A stretch of 64,000 nt of DNA from Streptomyces iconiensis (GCF_028657195.3 NZ_JANCPR020000029.1:1-64000); one strand, 5' to 3'; positions 52,266-61,490 are shown, numbered from the stretch's first letter. The notes: generated by a model not told the origin, from the letters alone. Program-made: numbers and translations.

Positions 52266-53419
52266 CCCTGAGCGCCCCGGCCGGGGCCGGCACGGCGCGG
52301 CTGCTCGCCGAGTGCGAGCAGCGGCTGGAATACCCGGTCCCGGGCGAGTGGGTGCGCGCGTTCCATGCGGTCCCGCGGCACCGGTTCCTGCCCGAGCGGC
52401 TGTGGCTGCGCGACGGGGCGGGCGGCTACGCCTCCTGCGACCGGGGCAGGGAGCCGGACCGCTGGTGGCGGGCCGCCTACCGCGATCAGACCCTCGTCGT
52501 GCAACTCGCCACCGGCCCTGACGGCTTCCAGGAACCCACCTCCGCGGCGTCCGCGCCGAGCACCATGCTGCGCATGCTGGAACTGGCCCAACTCGACGAC
52601 GACGGACCGGTCCTGGAAGTGGGCACCGGCACCGGATTCCACGCCGCGCTGCTGTGCCATCGGCTCGGCGCCGCGCAGGTCACCAGCATCGACATCGACT
52701 CCGGTCTCGTCCACGACGCGAAGGAGCGGCTCCGCACGGCGGGCTACGAGCCCACCCTGGCCGCGACCGACGGCACCGGCGGCCACCAGCCAGGCGCCCC
52801 GTACGCGCGGATCCTGTCCACGGTCGCGGTCCACAGCACCGTCCCGGCCGCGTGGACCGCCCAGGTCCGGTACGGGGGCCGCATCGTCACGCCGTTCGCG
52901 ACGGCCTGGCTGCCGTACGGCACCCTCGTCCTTGACCGGCACCGCGACCGGGCCGAGGGCCGCTTCCACCCCGGCGGTTCCTACATGGGGCTGCGCGGCC
53001 GGACGGTCGCCTCCCTGGCCGACGCCCGGGGACCCCGCGACGTCCCCGCCGTGACCGGCACCACGCTGTCGCCCTGGCGGGTGGCGGGCGAGGACCTGGC
53101 CGCGCAGTTCGCCATCGGGTTGCGCGTGCCCGGCGCCTGGCACTCCTGGGACACCGGGGTCGAGGAGGCACACACCCGGCTGTGGGTCGCCGACGAGGAG
53201 GCGACGTCCTGGGCCGCCGTCGACTACGACGGATCGGACGCCAGCTGTTTCCGCGTCGCCCAGCACGGCCCCCGACGACTGTGGGAGGAGATCGAGACCG
53301 CGTACCGGGGATGGAGTGAGAGCGGACGCCCCGGTATCGACCGGCACGGAATCACCGTGGACGACGACGGCCGCCAGCGACTGTGGATCGACCAGCCCAG
53401 CACGCCGTTGCAGCAGTGA
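52262..53419 (+). CDS. PCMT-like methyltransferase (peptide-maturation type)
   Basis: 385 residues from GTG 52262. N-terminal AFHAVPRHRFLPERLWLRD, then the SAM motif VLEVGTGTGFHAALL and ILSTVAVHSTVPAAW, as in protein-L-isoaspartate O-methyltransferases. A C-terminal extension of about 180 residues contains DYDGSDASCFRVAQHGPRRL and WEEIETAYRGW. This long form occurs in Streptomyces with ATP-grasp-modified peptide (graspetide) and lanthipeptide loci, where Asp or isoAsp residues are methylated. No ATP-grasp gene is here, so the partner may be lost or elsewhere. Confidence 0.75.
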   Translation: MTLSAPAGAGTARLLAECEQRLEYPVPGEWVRAFHAVPRHRFLPERLWLRDGAGGYASCDRGREPDRWWRAAYRDQTLVVQLATGPDGFQEPTSAASAPSTMLRMLELAQLDDDGPVLEVGTGTGFHAALLCHRLGAAQVTSIDIDSGLVHDAKERLRTAGYEPTLAATDGTGGHQPGAPYARILSTVAVHSTVPAAWTAQVRYGGRIVTPFATAWLPYGTLVLDRHRDRAEGRFHPGGSYMGLRGRTVASLADARGPRDVPAVTGTTLSPWRVAGEDLAAQFAIGLRVPGAWHSWDTGVEEAHTRLWVADEEATSWAAVDYDGSDASCFRVAQHGPRRLWEEIETAYRGWSESGRPGIDRHGITVDDDGRQRLWIDQPSTPLQQ

Positions 53420-53716
53420 CACGCGCAGCGCGAAGCCACGGTGGTCCGCCCGGCCCTCGACGGACCGCAGCCACCAGCCGGCCCCGGCCCAGCCTTCACC
53501 GCCCCGGTACCTCGCGGGTGGCCGCCCTGAAGAGTTCCCTGGCAGTCAGCTTGTGCTTTATCTTCGGGCGTCACGCAGAGTAATGCTTGCTCGCCTGTGT
53601 CAGGCACATGGTTTGTCGCCGCCGGGGCGGACCGGATGGCGCACACGGCTCGTGTGCGACGGGGTTCAGAAGGTGTCGAGATGAGTTCTGGCACCCCTTC
53701 GAGTGTCCGGTCAGCA

Positions 53717-53798
53717 ACGAGACGAGACGAGTCGTATTGCATCAAATCGGAAGTGTGCGTCATGATGACGACGCAAGATGACGAGACGGCTCGTCTCG
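53717..53798. promoter_or_regulatory. CGAGACG half-sites and palindrome upstream of the hydrolase
   Basis: A perfect palindrome CGAGACG-GCT-CGTCTCG at 53782-53798, 31 bases before the hydrolase ATG. Two overlapping CGAGACG half-sites lie at 53718-53729. This is the kind of arrangement TetR-type repressors use. The rest of 53420-53829 has no gene. Confidence 0.6.
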
Positions 53799-53829
53799 CC
53801 GTCGCATCGTGGATGTAGGGAGCGGTGCC

Positions 53830-55113
53830 ATGAATCAGCGGTCTGTCCAGGTCGACCCGGCGGTGCGGCTGTGGTCCGAGGTGCGCGGCGCCCCCCGGGA
53901 TTCCACCCTGTTGCTGATCATGGTGGCCGGGGCGTCTGGGCTGGGCTGGCCGGAGGGACTGGTTGACGCGTTGGCCATGCGCCACCGCGTCGTCCGCTAC
54001 GACCACCGGGACACCGGCCGCTCCAGCTTGAGTTTCGACACGCACCCGTACCGCATCGTCGACCTCGCCTCGGACGCGATCGCCGTCCTCGACGCGTACG
54101 AAGTGGAGCGGGCGCACATCGTCGGTCACTCCCTGGGCGGCATGCTCACCCAACTGCTGATCGCCGATCACCCCGAACGGCTGCTCAGCGCGGCAGTGAT
54201 GGGCGCCGGCGCTCTCAGCAGCACCCCACTGTCGCACCCGGACGGCTCCCGAACTCCCGTAGACCGACTGCCGCCCATCGACGCACGGGTGCTCGAACTG
54301 TGGTCCCACCCCCACGAGGACCGTGGCCCGGAGGGCGAGCTGGACCATCGCGTAGAGCACTGGCGGCTGCTCAACGGCGATCAGGTCCCCTTCGACTCCC
54401 AGGAGTTCCGGACCTTGGAGCGCCGCATCATCGAGCACGCCGGGCGCTACGAGGCGCCCATGACCCACGGGCGCGCGGACCACTCCGGCATGGACCGCAC
54501 CGAGGAACTTGCGCGCACCGAGGTGCCGACCCTGGTTATCTCCGCCCCGGCCGAGCCCGTCTTCCCCGCGCCGCACCCCGACCATCTTGCCCAAGTGATC
54601 GCCGGGGCACGGCTGGTGGAGATACCGGGAATGGGGCACGCTCTGCCCCGCGCGGTCCACGCACCCCTGGCCGCGGCCGTTCTCGACCCACCCTGGCCAC
54701 GGACGCCCGCGCCCGACCAGGGGCGGGGACGTAACCTCGATCCCCGGTCGGCTAAGCGCGGCACCTGGCGAGGAAGATCCAGGCATGCGGTCGACCCCGG
54801 CCCGTGTTCGCCGCGGGTTCAGGAACATCCGTCCCCACATGCTGTGTCCAGCCCGTGTTCCCAAACCCCAAGGCGCCGGCCCCGGACGGCCACCCGGCTC
54901 CAAGAACAGACACAGGGCACCCCGCTACGACGTCGGCAAAACCGTCAAACGTCCCGAGACCCTCAAAGCCATCGGCAAGCCCGGAAGATCTTGGTAGATA
55001 AAGAACTCCTTCGCTGGGGCTCGACCCGCGGGACTGGTCAGGATCGCTCCGCAGCGGCGAGGAGAGCCAGGGCGGCCCGGCAAGCCAGCTCACCCGCCCG
55101 CGCAGAGCCGTGA
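53830..55113 (+). CDS. alpha/beta hydrolase with IS-derived read-through tail
   Basis: The first about 295 residues form a complete alpha/beta hydrolase: YDHRDTGRSSLSFDTHPY, the nucleophile elbow GHSLGGM (Ser 101) and a terminal histidine in IPGMGHALPRAVH. Related proteins are esterases, lactonases or aclacinomycin-methylesterase-like enzymes. GGGAG precedes ATG 53830. After DPPWP (about 54700) the original stop is gone. The frame runs 130 residues through a transposase scrap and antisense of the TetR gene to 55113. Function may survive if the tail is tolerated. Confidence 0.75.
   Translation: MNQRSVQVDPAVRLWSEVRGAPRDSTLLLIMVAGASGLGWPEGLVDALAMRHRVVRYDHRDTGRSSLSFDTHPYRIVDLASDAIAVLDAYEVERAHIVGHSLGGMLTQLLIADHPERLLSAAVMGAGALSSTPLSHPDGSRTPVDRLPPIDARVLELWSHPHEDRGPEGELDHRVEHWRLLNGDQVPFDSQEFRTLERRIIEHAGRYEAPMTHGRADHSGMDRTEELARTEVPTLVISAPAEPVFPAPHPDHLAQVIAGARLVEIPGMGHALPRAVHAPLAAAVLDPPWPRTPAPDQGRGRNLDPRSAKRGTWRGRSRHAVDPGPCSPRVQEHPSPHAVSSPCSQTPRRRPRTATRLQEQTQGTPLRRRQNRQTSRDPQSHRQARKILVDKELLRWGSTRGTGQDRSAAARRARAARQASSPARAEP
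54752..54999 (+). pseudogene. transposase C-terminal scrap
   Basis: MRSTPARVRRGFRNIRPHML, then GAGPGRPPGSKNRHRAPRYD and VGKTVKRPETL. This is the basic tail found at the end of a Streptomyces IS transposase group. Only about 80 residues remain. Its arrival removed the stop codon of the hydrolase gene. Confidence 0.6.
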
Positions 55114-55625
55114 TGGTCGGCCACGACGGTGGCACCCTCCGCAAGAATGAGCAGTTGCAGCGCGAGGCGGTGCGGATCGTCGGCGCCGGCCTGCTTGGCG
55201 ATGCCGGTGAGCAGTTCGAGGTAACGCTCGACATGGCGCGCGGCGATGGCGCGGACGGCGTCGGTGTGGTGTTGCGCGGCGGCGTTGATCAACGCACAGC
55301 CGCGGAACTCACGACCGTCGTACCAGCCCTGGAGAGCCCGGAACAGAGCTGTGAGCTGGTCGGCAGGACGGTCTCCGCTCGATGAGACCGTATCCGTCAG
55401 CCAGTGGATGACCCGGTCGCTTCGCGTGTCGAGCACGGCGTGCACCAGCCCGTCCTTGGTGCCGAAGTGCCGGTAGAGCGTCTCCTTGGACACGCCAAGA
55501 CGTGCGCAGAGTTCCGCCACCCCGATGCCGTCCAGCCCTCGCTCGTACAGCACCTGGGTGGCCGCGTGCACGATCGTGGCGCGGGTTCGCTCGGGGTCGA
55601 TGGTCGAACCTTTGGCAACAGGCAT
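55038..55625 (-). CDS. TetR/AcrR-family regulator
   Basis: 195 residues. The N-terminal helix-turn-helix (TIVHAATQVLYERGLDGIGV, AELCARLGVSKETLYRHFGT) is typical of TetR. The C-terminal part (LQGWYDGREFRGCALINAAA, LLILAEGATVVADHHGSAR) is the ligand-binding, dimerising domain. It diverges from a truncated MFS gene, with two direct-repeat operator-like sites in the 76-base gap. The normal job would be repressing that exporter and itself. Confidence 0.85.
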   Translation of the reverse strand: MPVAKGSTIDPERTRATIVHAATQVLYERGLDGIGVAELCARLGVSKETLYRHFGTKDGLVHAVLDTRSDRVIHWLTDTVSSSGDRPADQLTALFRALQGWYDGREFRGCALINAAAQHHTDAVRAIAARHVERYLELLTGIAKQAGADDPHRLALQLLILAEGATVVADHHGSARAGELACRAALALLAAAERS

Positions 55626-55630
55626 GAGGT

Positions 55631-55689
55631 GATGGTACCAACCGGTTCGATCGTCGTGCTAGCCTCAGATGGTACTGGTCGGTTCGATC
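55631..55689. promoter_or_regulatory. paired direct-repeat operators between tetR and the MFS gene
   Basis: GATGGTAC, four variable bases, CGGTTCGATC occurs twice, at 55631-55652 and 55668-55689, with a 37-base period. The first copy also contains the palindrome AACCGGTT. These are likely TetR binding sites. Confidence 0.7.
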
Positions 55690-55701
55690 CTGGGAGTGGG
55701 T

Positions 55702-56067
55702 ATGGCCACCGCCGCGCGGCTGGCGCTGGGGACCGCGTCAGCGCTGGGACTTGCCCGCTTCGCCTACGGACTGCTCGTGCTGGCGATGCAGGGTGATCTG
55801 GGGTGGACCCTTGCCGACGCGGGCGCATTGAGCACCGCGAACGGACTCGGTTACGTGGTGGGTGCGGTGCCGACTGCTGCCTTGGTACGCAGGTGGGGCA
55901 CCGCGAGCGTCTTCCGTTGGGGAATGGCCGCCACCGCCGCGCCACTGGCGTGGACCGCCCTCCTGAGTGCCGGCGCGGCTGTGCTTTCGGCGATCCCGAG
56001 CAGGCCGGAACCCCGCACCGAGGCACCTTTGGGGACCAACGCCCAGAACATGGGTTCTCGACGATGA
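55702..56067 (+). pseudogene. YbfB/YjiJ-like MFS transporter, 3'-truncated
   Basis: 121 residues from ATG 55702 (GGGAG upstream). The first about 90 residues (LALGTASALGLARFAYGLLV, then LSTANGLGYVVGAVPTAALV) form the first three helices of a YbfB-type MFS carrier, which normally has 12 helices and about 390 residues. The end (SRPEPRTEAPLGTNAQNMG) is unrelated, so a deletion removed the rest. Confidence 0.7.
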
Positions 56068-56113
56068 ACAGCCCAGCGGTTCTCGCAGAACCACCGTGGG
56101 AGGAGAAGAGCCT

Positions 56114-58171
56114 ATGACGACGAATCTTTCGCACTCGCGGCCCCAGTGGCACGAGGGTGAAGAAGCCATGCACCGGCTTCTCAAGGTGCCGTACGAATTC
56201 AATCCCACGGCTCCCGGGCTGCCCATGGAGTACGTGCCCTGGATGACGCAGAGCCCTCTCATCGCACTGGGGGCGGTCGACAGGAACGGCCGCGTATGGA
56301 CAACGGTGCTCGGCGGACAACCAGGTACCACACTTCCCTTGGCCAGAGGCGTGTTGAAGGTGACTTCGCTGGCTCACGTCGCGCACCAGCCCGGGGGACG
56401 AAGTGAGGGCACGCTCGGATATGACCCGGCACTGGAGGCGCTGTTCTCCGACGAGGACGGCCACATGCACCGAGCAAGCAGCGAGGAGCAGGAGAGGGAT
56501 GAGGAAGGGCGCGACCGCGACGGGCTCCTCGTCAGGCACGAGGACGGGGGAAGGCTGGCCGCCGGCCTGGTGATCGACCTGGAAACCAGGACGCGGGTCA
56601 AAATTGCCGGGAGAGTGCTCGGCGGAGCGGTTCTGGCCAGGCCGTTGGAGGAGAATACGGTGGCCGGGAGGGCTGGGGGGCCTGCGGAAGTGCAGGTGGC
56701 CCTCGCTGTGGACGAGACACTGGGGAACTGCCCGAAGTACCTGAACAGGAAAACCGTCCAGCCTCGTGAAGCATCTCCTCACCTGGTCGGCGACCGGCTT
56801 CCGCTGCCGCCCGAGGCGGTGCAACTCATCGCCAAGTCCGACCTCTTTTTCATCTCAAGCAGGCACGGCGCTGAGAGCATGGACACCAACAACCGGGGTG
56901 GGGCTCCCGGGTTCGCGCGAGTACACACGAACTCCGATGCAGACGGTGTCGTTCTGGTGTATCCCGAGTATTCGGGGAATCGCTTGTTCCAGACATTGGG
57001 AAACATCAAGTCCGACCCTGCTGTGGGAATTACTTTTCCCGACTTCGAAACCGGCGACGTCCTCTACCTGTCAGGACGGGCAGAGATCTTGGCCGGCGCC
57101 GACGCCGCATCCATGATCCCGCACAGCAAACTCGCTGTCCGGGTGCGGGTGGAGGCGGCTCGATTCGTGAAGGACGGGCTGCCGTTCCGTGGACAACTGC
57201 TGGACCAGTCGCCCTACAACCCGCCGGTACGCAGGTTGGCTCACGAAATCAGCGGAGCGGAGTCCCGCTCAGCCGACAGCGTCGACGCGGACGGCCGACC
57301 GGTGGGGAAGGCTACGGCGACATTGATCCGCGCACACCATCTGACGCCGACGATCTCGCGATACACCTTCCGGCTCGCCCCCGATCTGTCCACCCCACGG
57401 TCGAGCGCAGAGTTCCAGCAGCTCGAACCATGGCGCGCGGGGCAGCACGTCACTCTTGATTTTTCCGCCACGCTCGATCGCGGATGGTCACACATGCGCG
57501 ACCACGACCCCCGCTCACTCAACGACGATTACATCCGGGCCTTCACCATCTCGAGCCCAACGCTTCCCACCCCTGAAGAACGCACCGCAGGAACGGAACA
57601 CCGCGGACCGCTGAGCGGGGCCGAATTCGAGGTCACTGTCCGGAGGAACGGGCCAGTCACGTCACTCCTGGCCAAGTGGAAGCCCGGTGCGCCGCTTTCC
57701 GCCACCGTTTTGGACTTCGGCGGCGAAGAAGAGGTGAGGTACGCCGACGCAGCCAAGGGGTCGCGCACCGATGACGACATCATCGTGGTGGCTGCTGGAG
57801 TAGGAATCACACCTCTCATGGCGCAGGCGCAGCCCGTGCTGGAATCCGGCCGGAGGATGAGAATCCTCTGGAGCCTGAAAACGGATGACCTGCCGCTGGC
57901 AGTCGACGTCCTGGAAAAAGTCGACGGCCTGGGAGCGGTAACGGAGCTGTTCGTGACCCGATCGGTCGACGGAAAACAAAACGCAGAAATCGACAGGATC
58001 CGCCGGCTCGGCACAGTAGTACGCACCCGACGGATCCAGAAGAACGACGTTCTGACCAAGGGCTCAGCGGCTCGGCGGCGTTTCTATGTGTGTACAGGTC
58101 CCGGCCTGAGGAGGTCGGTCCTGGAATGGACGGCAGGGGAATACGTGCAGTTCGAGAAGTTCGACTACTGA
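56114..58171 (+). CDS. PNPOx-type FMN domain fused to a ferredoxin-NADP reductase-like module
   Basis: 685 residues from ATG 56114, behind GGAGGAG. Residues about 20-330 resemble the pyridoxamine-phosphate-oxidase split barrel: MTQSPLIALGAVDRNGRVWT, LFFISSRHGAESMDTNNRGG, GNRLFQTLGNIKSDPAVGIT. Residues about 390-685 form an FAD and NAD(P) binding reductase: FTISSPTLP for flavin, VVAAGVGITPLMAQAQPV for the nucleotide. No 2Fe-2S cysteine motif is seen at the end. It would pass electrons from NAD(P)H through FAD to FMN or a substrate. It precedes a FabH-type gene by 127 bases in the same direction. Confidence 0.75.
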   Translation: MTTNLSHSRPQWHEGEEAMHRLLKVPYEFNPTAPGLPMEYVPWMTQSPLIALGAVDRNGRVWTTVLGGQPGTTLPLARGVLKVTSLAHVAHQPGGRSEGTLGYDPALEALFSDEDGHMHRASSEEQERDEEGRDRDGLLVRHEDGGRLAAGLVIDLETRTRVKIAGRVLGGAVLARPLEENTVAGRAGGPAEVQVALAVDETLGNCPKYLNRKTVQPREASPHLVGDRLPLPPEAVQLIAKSDLFFISSRHGAESMDTNNRGGAPGFARVHTNSDADGVVLVYPEYSGNRLFQTLGNIKSDPAVGITFPDFETGDVLYLSGRAEILAGADAASMIPHSKLAVRVRVEAARFVKDGLPFRGQLLDQSPYNPPVRRLAHEISGAESRSADSVDADGRPVGKATATLIRAHHLTPTISRYTFRLAPDLSTPRSSAEFQQLEPWRAGQHVTLDFSATLDRGWSHMRDHDPRSLNDDYIRAFTISSPTLPTPEERTAGTEHRGPLSGAEFEVTVRRNGPVTSLLAKWKPGAPLSATVLDFGGEEEVRYADAAKGSRTDDDIIVVAAGVGITPLMAQAQPVLESGRRMRILWSLKTDDLPLAVDVLEKVDGLGAVTELFVTRSVDGKQNAEIDRIRRLGTVVRTRRIQKNDVLTKGSAARRRFYVCTGPGLRRSVLEWTAGEYVQFEKFDY

Positions 58172-58298
58172 CGTAGGCCCGGTCAACCTCCCCCGGAACC
58201 CGTCCACGGGGTGGGTGAGGCCAGTTGGCGCCCCGCCTTGACCCATCCCGGGGACACCGCAGGTCCCCTTCTCGAAACAGCAGAAAAGCAGAGTTGAA

Positions 58299-59279
58299 AT
58301 GACTACGTCGTCGTCGCAGCCGGGAGCCCGAATCGTGGGCGTAGGCCATTACCAACCCCCGCGGGTGGTGAGCAACGACGAGATCGCGCGCATGGTCGAT
58401 ACCAACGACGAATGGATCAGACAGCGCGTCGGGATCGTCAGCCGGCGCTTCGCGGACACTGAGTCCGTCGCCGACATGGCGTCCGAGGCAGCCCGCGCTG
58501 CTCTCGCTGATGCCCGTGTCCACGGTGAAGAAGTCGACCTGGTGATCGTCGCGACCTGCTCGAATGTGAACCGTTCACCCAGTACGGCCGGGAGAGTCAT
58601 CGAGTCCTTGGGCCTGACGGGCGCGGCAGGATTCGACGTCAATGCCGCCTGCTCCGGATTCGTCCACGCACTGGAGACTGCCCGGCAACTGCTCGCCGGC
58701 GGCGCCACGCGCACCGTCATCGTGGTCGGCGCCGAGCGGATGACAGACGTCACCGACTTCACCGACCGCTCCACCTGCATCCTTGTCGGTGATGGCGCAG
58801 GCGCTGTTGTCCTCCGCGCGAGCGCGGAGGACACGTTCGGACCCATCGTCTGGGGCACTGTGCCCGGCCTCGCCGACGCGGCGCGCATCGAGGCGCCGGA
58901 GGGCACTTTCGTCCAGGAAGGCCGCAAGGTGTTCCGCTGGGCGATCACAGAAGCCGCCCCTCACGCCAGAAAAGCACTGGAAGCCGCGAACCTCCGTCCT
59001 GACCAGGTGGCGGCGTTCATCCCGCATCAGGCGAATCTCCGCATCGTTGAGCACCTTGCCGACCAACTTCACTTGACGGACGCGGTCGTCGCAACCGACG
59101 TCCAGGAATCAGGTAACACGTCCGCGGCAAGTATCCCCCTGGCTCTGTCGAAACTACTCCGGCAGCACTCGATCCCGTCCGGTGCGCCCCTTCTCCTGTT
59201 TGGCTTCGGTGGGGGTTTCTCCTACGCGGGCCTCGTGGTCGCCGCACCGCAATATCCGTCCGAAGAGGGCAGCCTGTGA
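58299..59279 (+). CDS. fabH: beta-ketoacyl-ACP synthase III
   Basis: 326 residues of standard KAS III length. The catalytic triad is Cys 118 (NAACSGFVH), His 243 (IPHQANLRI) and Asn 273 (ESGNTSAAS). VGDGAGAVVLRAS and the C-terminal LLFGFGGGFSYAG are family hallmarks. It condenses an acyl-CoA with malonyl-ACP. Standing outside a fatty-acid operon and next to the flavoreductase fusion, it is more likely a paralogue for a special starter unit or a target-duplication resistance copy (inference) than the housekeeping enzyme. Confidence 0.9.
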   Translation: MTTSSSQPGARIVGVGHYQPPRVVSNDEIARMVDTNDEWIRQRVGIVSRRFADTESVADMASEAARAALADARVHGEEVDLVIVATCSNVNRSPSTAGRVIESLGLTGAAGFDVNAACSGFVHALETARQLLAGGATRTVIVVGAERMTDVTDFTDRSTCILVGDGAGAVVLRASAEDTFGPIVWGTVPGLADAARIEAPEGTFVQEGRKVFRWAITEAAPHARKALEAANLRPDQVAAFIPHQANLRIVEHLADQLHLTDAVVATDVQESGNTSAASIPLALSKLLRQHSIPSGAPLLLFGFGGGFSYAGLVVAAPQYPSEEGSL

Positions 59280-59360
59280 CAGTTCTCCCCGCACTTGCTG
59301 CTCGTCGCTACCGCGGCCTCGTCGGCCCGCTCTGTCGTCTGGCTTTGTTCATGTCCTGTG

Positions 59361-59484
59361 ACGGCCGGCCTCATTCATCACAGCGACCGCGGGTCCCAAT
59401 ATGTATCGATCCGGTACACCGACCGGCTCGCGGACATCGGCGCCTCCGCGTCGGTCGGCTCCGTCGCGGACTCCTACGACAGAT
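59361..59484 (+). pseudogene. IS3-family transposase (OrfB) scrap
   Basis: GLIHHSDRGSQYVSIRYTDR, then LADIGASASVGSVADSYD is the middle of the IS3 OrfB catalytic domain, carrying the second Asp in HSDRGSQY. Only about 40 residues survive between the fabH-like gene and the response regulator. Confidence 0.75.
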
Positions 59485-59510
59485 CAGCGCCCGCGTACCG
59501 TTGGTTCACC

Positions 59511-60150
59511 ATGACTGACCGGGCCATCACCCTGCTGATCGTCGACGACCACCCCGTCGTCCGCGACGGCCTGCGCGGCATGCTCGCATCCGAACCCGGC
59601 TTCGACGTGCTCGGCGAGGCGGCAGGCGGAGTCGAGGCAGTCGAACTCGCCCTGCGTCTCGACCCGGACGTCGTCCTCATGGACCTGCGCATGCCCGCCG
59701 GCAGCGGTGTCGAGGCGATCGCCGAGCTCACCCGGCGCGGCTGCCGCGCCAAGGTCCTCGTCCTCACCACGTACGACACCGACGCCGACACGATCCCCGC
59801 GATCGAGGCGGGCGCCACCGGCTATCTGCTCAAGGACGCGCCCCGCGACGAGCTGTTCACCACGGTCCGCGCGGCCGCCGAAGGCCGCACCGTCCTGTCG
59901 CCCGCCGTGGCGTCCCGCCTCGTCTCCGCGGTGCGGAGCCGGCCAGTCCAGCGGGCGAGACGCTCTCCGCCCGCGAGTGCGAGGTGCTCGAACTGGTCGC
60001 TAAGGGCACTGCGAACCGCGACATCGCCCGGGAGCTGTTCATCAGCGAGGCCACGGTCAAGACCCATCTCACCCATCTGTACGGCAAGTTGGGGGTGAAG
60101 GACCGGGCAGCCGCGGTGGCGGTGGGATACGACCGCGGCATTCTGGGCTG
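59511..60150 (+). pseudogene. NarL-family response regulator, one frameshift
   Basis: The receiver domain is intact: acidic pair in LLIVDDHPVVRDGL (Asp 12 and 13), phosphorylated Asp 58 in VLMDLRMP, Thr in VLVLTTYD and Lys in YLLKDAPRDEL. After AVRSRPV (about 59945) the LuxR-type HTH (ETLSARECEVLELVAKGTA, then NRDIARELFISEATVKTH) reads in another frame to 60150. The partner histidine kinase that normally precedes such genes is absent, replaced by IS3 debris. So it is a two-component relic. Confidence 0.75.
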
Positions 60151-60391
60151 AGCCCGAAGCGTCCCAGGCTCTGGTGTGCACACCGGCATCACCCGCAATA
60201 CCCCGCTCCTCGAAGTCCCACGGCGGGTCGCACCGCCGGTAACTGCATTCTGGTTCGACCGCTTCTGCCCCTGCCCGGTGGACGCCTACAGTCAGTCACT
60301 AGGCCCACAGGTGGGAGCATCGGTCTTGCCCACCGAGCATCGACAGTGGCGCTGCTTGTGAGGTGTGGATTTCAGCGTTTCCGCAGTACTC

Positions 60392-61210
60392 AGTGCTAAC
60401 GGAATCGCGGATCCTACAGGTGCGCACTCGGCAGGCGGACGGCGCCGAGCCGCTTGCGGACGCTCCGGCCGGCGGGTTCGACCTGATCATCGTCACTGTC
60501 GGTGCCGCCGATGTGGTGGCGGCGTGGCAGGACCAGCTGGCCGCGGGCGGGCGGCCCTTGGTGCCGCTGCGGTTTCGTGGTCTGGCCCGCACGGTCGCGT
60601 TCGCCCGCGAGGGGGACAACTTGCGTTCCGATGCGCTCATCCGCTCGGGGTTCGTGGCGATCCAGGGCGGCAGCGCCCACGCTCCGCGCAGCGTGCGGCT
60701 GGGCGGTCGGATGTGCGGCTGGTCGTCGACGAGGACCAGCCGGCCGACGCGGAGGCACTGGCCGAGGCGTTCGCCGGCCCGCGGCATGAGCGGTGGACCG
60801 GAGTGGAGCTGGGCGGGCAGGAGGGCGTGCTGCCGCGGCTGGAGGTGTGGCTTGCGGGTGCGGTCACCCCGTACGGGCGGCTGCGCGCCACGCGAGAAGC
60901 AGCCGGGCGTGGTCTGGTCGGCTGGGTACTGGAGCGAGGGATGCCCGCTGTGTGGAACCGTGGCTCGCTGGCCTGCCTCGCCCTGCGTCAAGCCCCGCAG
61001 GCGACAGGGGGGCGTTACGAGCTGGGGGTGATCGCCCACGGTTCGGATCGCGTGCAGATCGCTTCGCATCTGGCCGGGGCCGTTCTTCGTTTCAACGACG
61101 AGGCCAGGAACGCCGGGGAGCCCGTCGTGCGCGCCTTCCGGCACGACAGTCCCAGCCTCCCCGACGGGGTGGCCGTCGAGAAGCCGAGTGTGCGCCTGAC
61201 GATCGCCTGA
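60392..61210 (+). pseudogene. methyltransferase of the FxLD lanthipeptide system, truncated and frameshifted
   Basis: The first frame (PAGGFDLIIVTVGAADVVAAW, given in part) and, from about 60705, a second frame (RLVVDEDQPADAEALAEAF, then TGVELGGQEGVLPRLEVWL and GVAVEKPSVRLTIA) match the C-terminal two-thirds of the PCMT-related methyltransferases found in FxLD lanthipeptide loci. The N-terminal SAM-binding half is missing and one frameshift is present. The precursor gene follows 76 bases downstream, as expected in such loci. Confidence 0.65.
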
Positions 61211-61286
61211 AGACGCGGACCCGGCCGGGTCCGGATTCCACGCCTCCCGGCACCGAGGCCGGGGGCCTGAGTGGAGGGAGTTTCCG

Positions 61287-61490
61287 ATGGCAGCACCGAC
61301 AATCCAGGAGTATCCGTCCGGAGAAGTGCCCGGGCCGCCCGAGGAGTTGGCCGACGCCTTCACTCTGGACCCCGCTCAGCGGGGGATCGACGAGCTGGGA
61401 GTCTGGCTCGGCGGGGACGAGGACGACGGTGACACCACGGGAGACAACTGCGGGGAATCGCCGCCGCAGGGCGCAACGACCGGCTGCTGA
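61287..61490 (+). CDS. FxLD-family lanthipeptide precursor
   Basis: 67 residues from ATG 61287, behind GGAGGGAG. The leader carries the diagnostic F-T-L-D motif in ELADAFTLDPAQRGIDELG. An acidic linker (GGDEDDGD) leads to the core TTGDNCGESPPQGATTGC, with two Cys and several Thr/Ser to supply two thioether rings. The adjacent methyltransferase and LanB-type dehydratase are both broken, so this intact precursor is probably orphaned. Confidence 0.8.
   Translation: MAAPTIQEYPSGEVPGPPEELADAFTLDPAQRGIDELGVWLGGDEDDGDTTGDNCGESPPQGATTGC

Noticed and set aside
53224..54903. 559-codon minus-strand open frame
   Set aside because: Overlaps the PCMT end and the hydrolase on the opposite strand; the residues are those expected of antisense GC-rich DNA.
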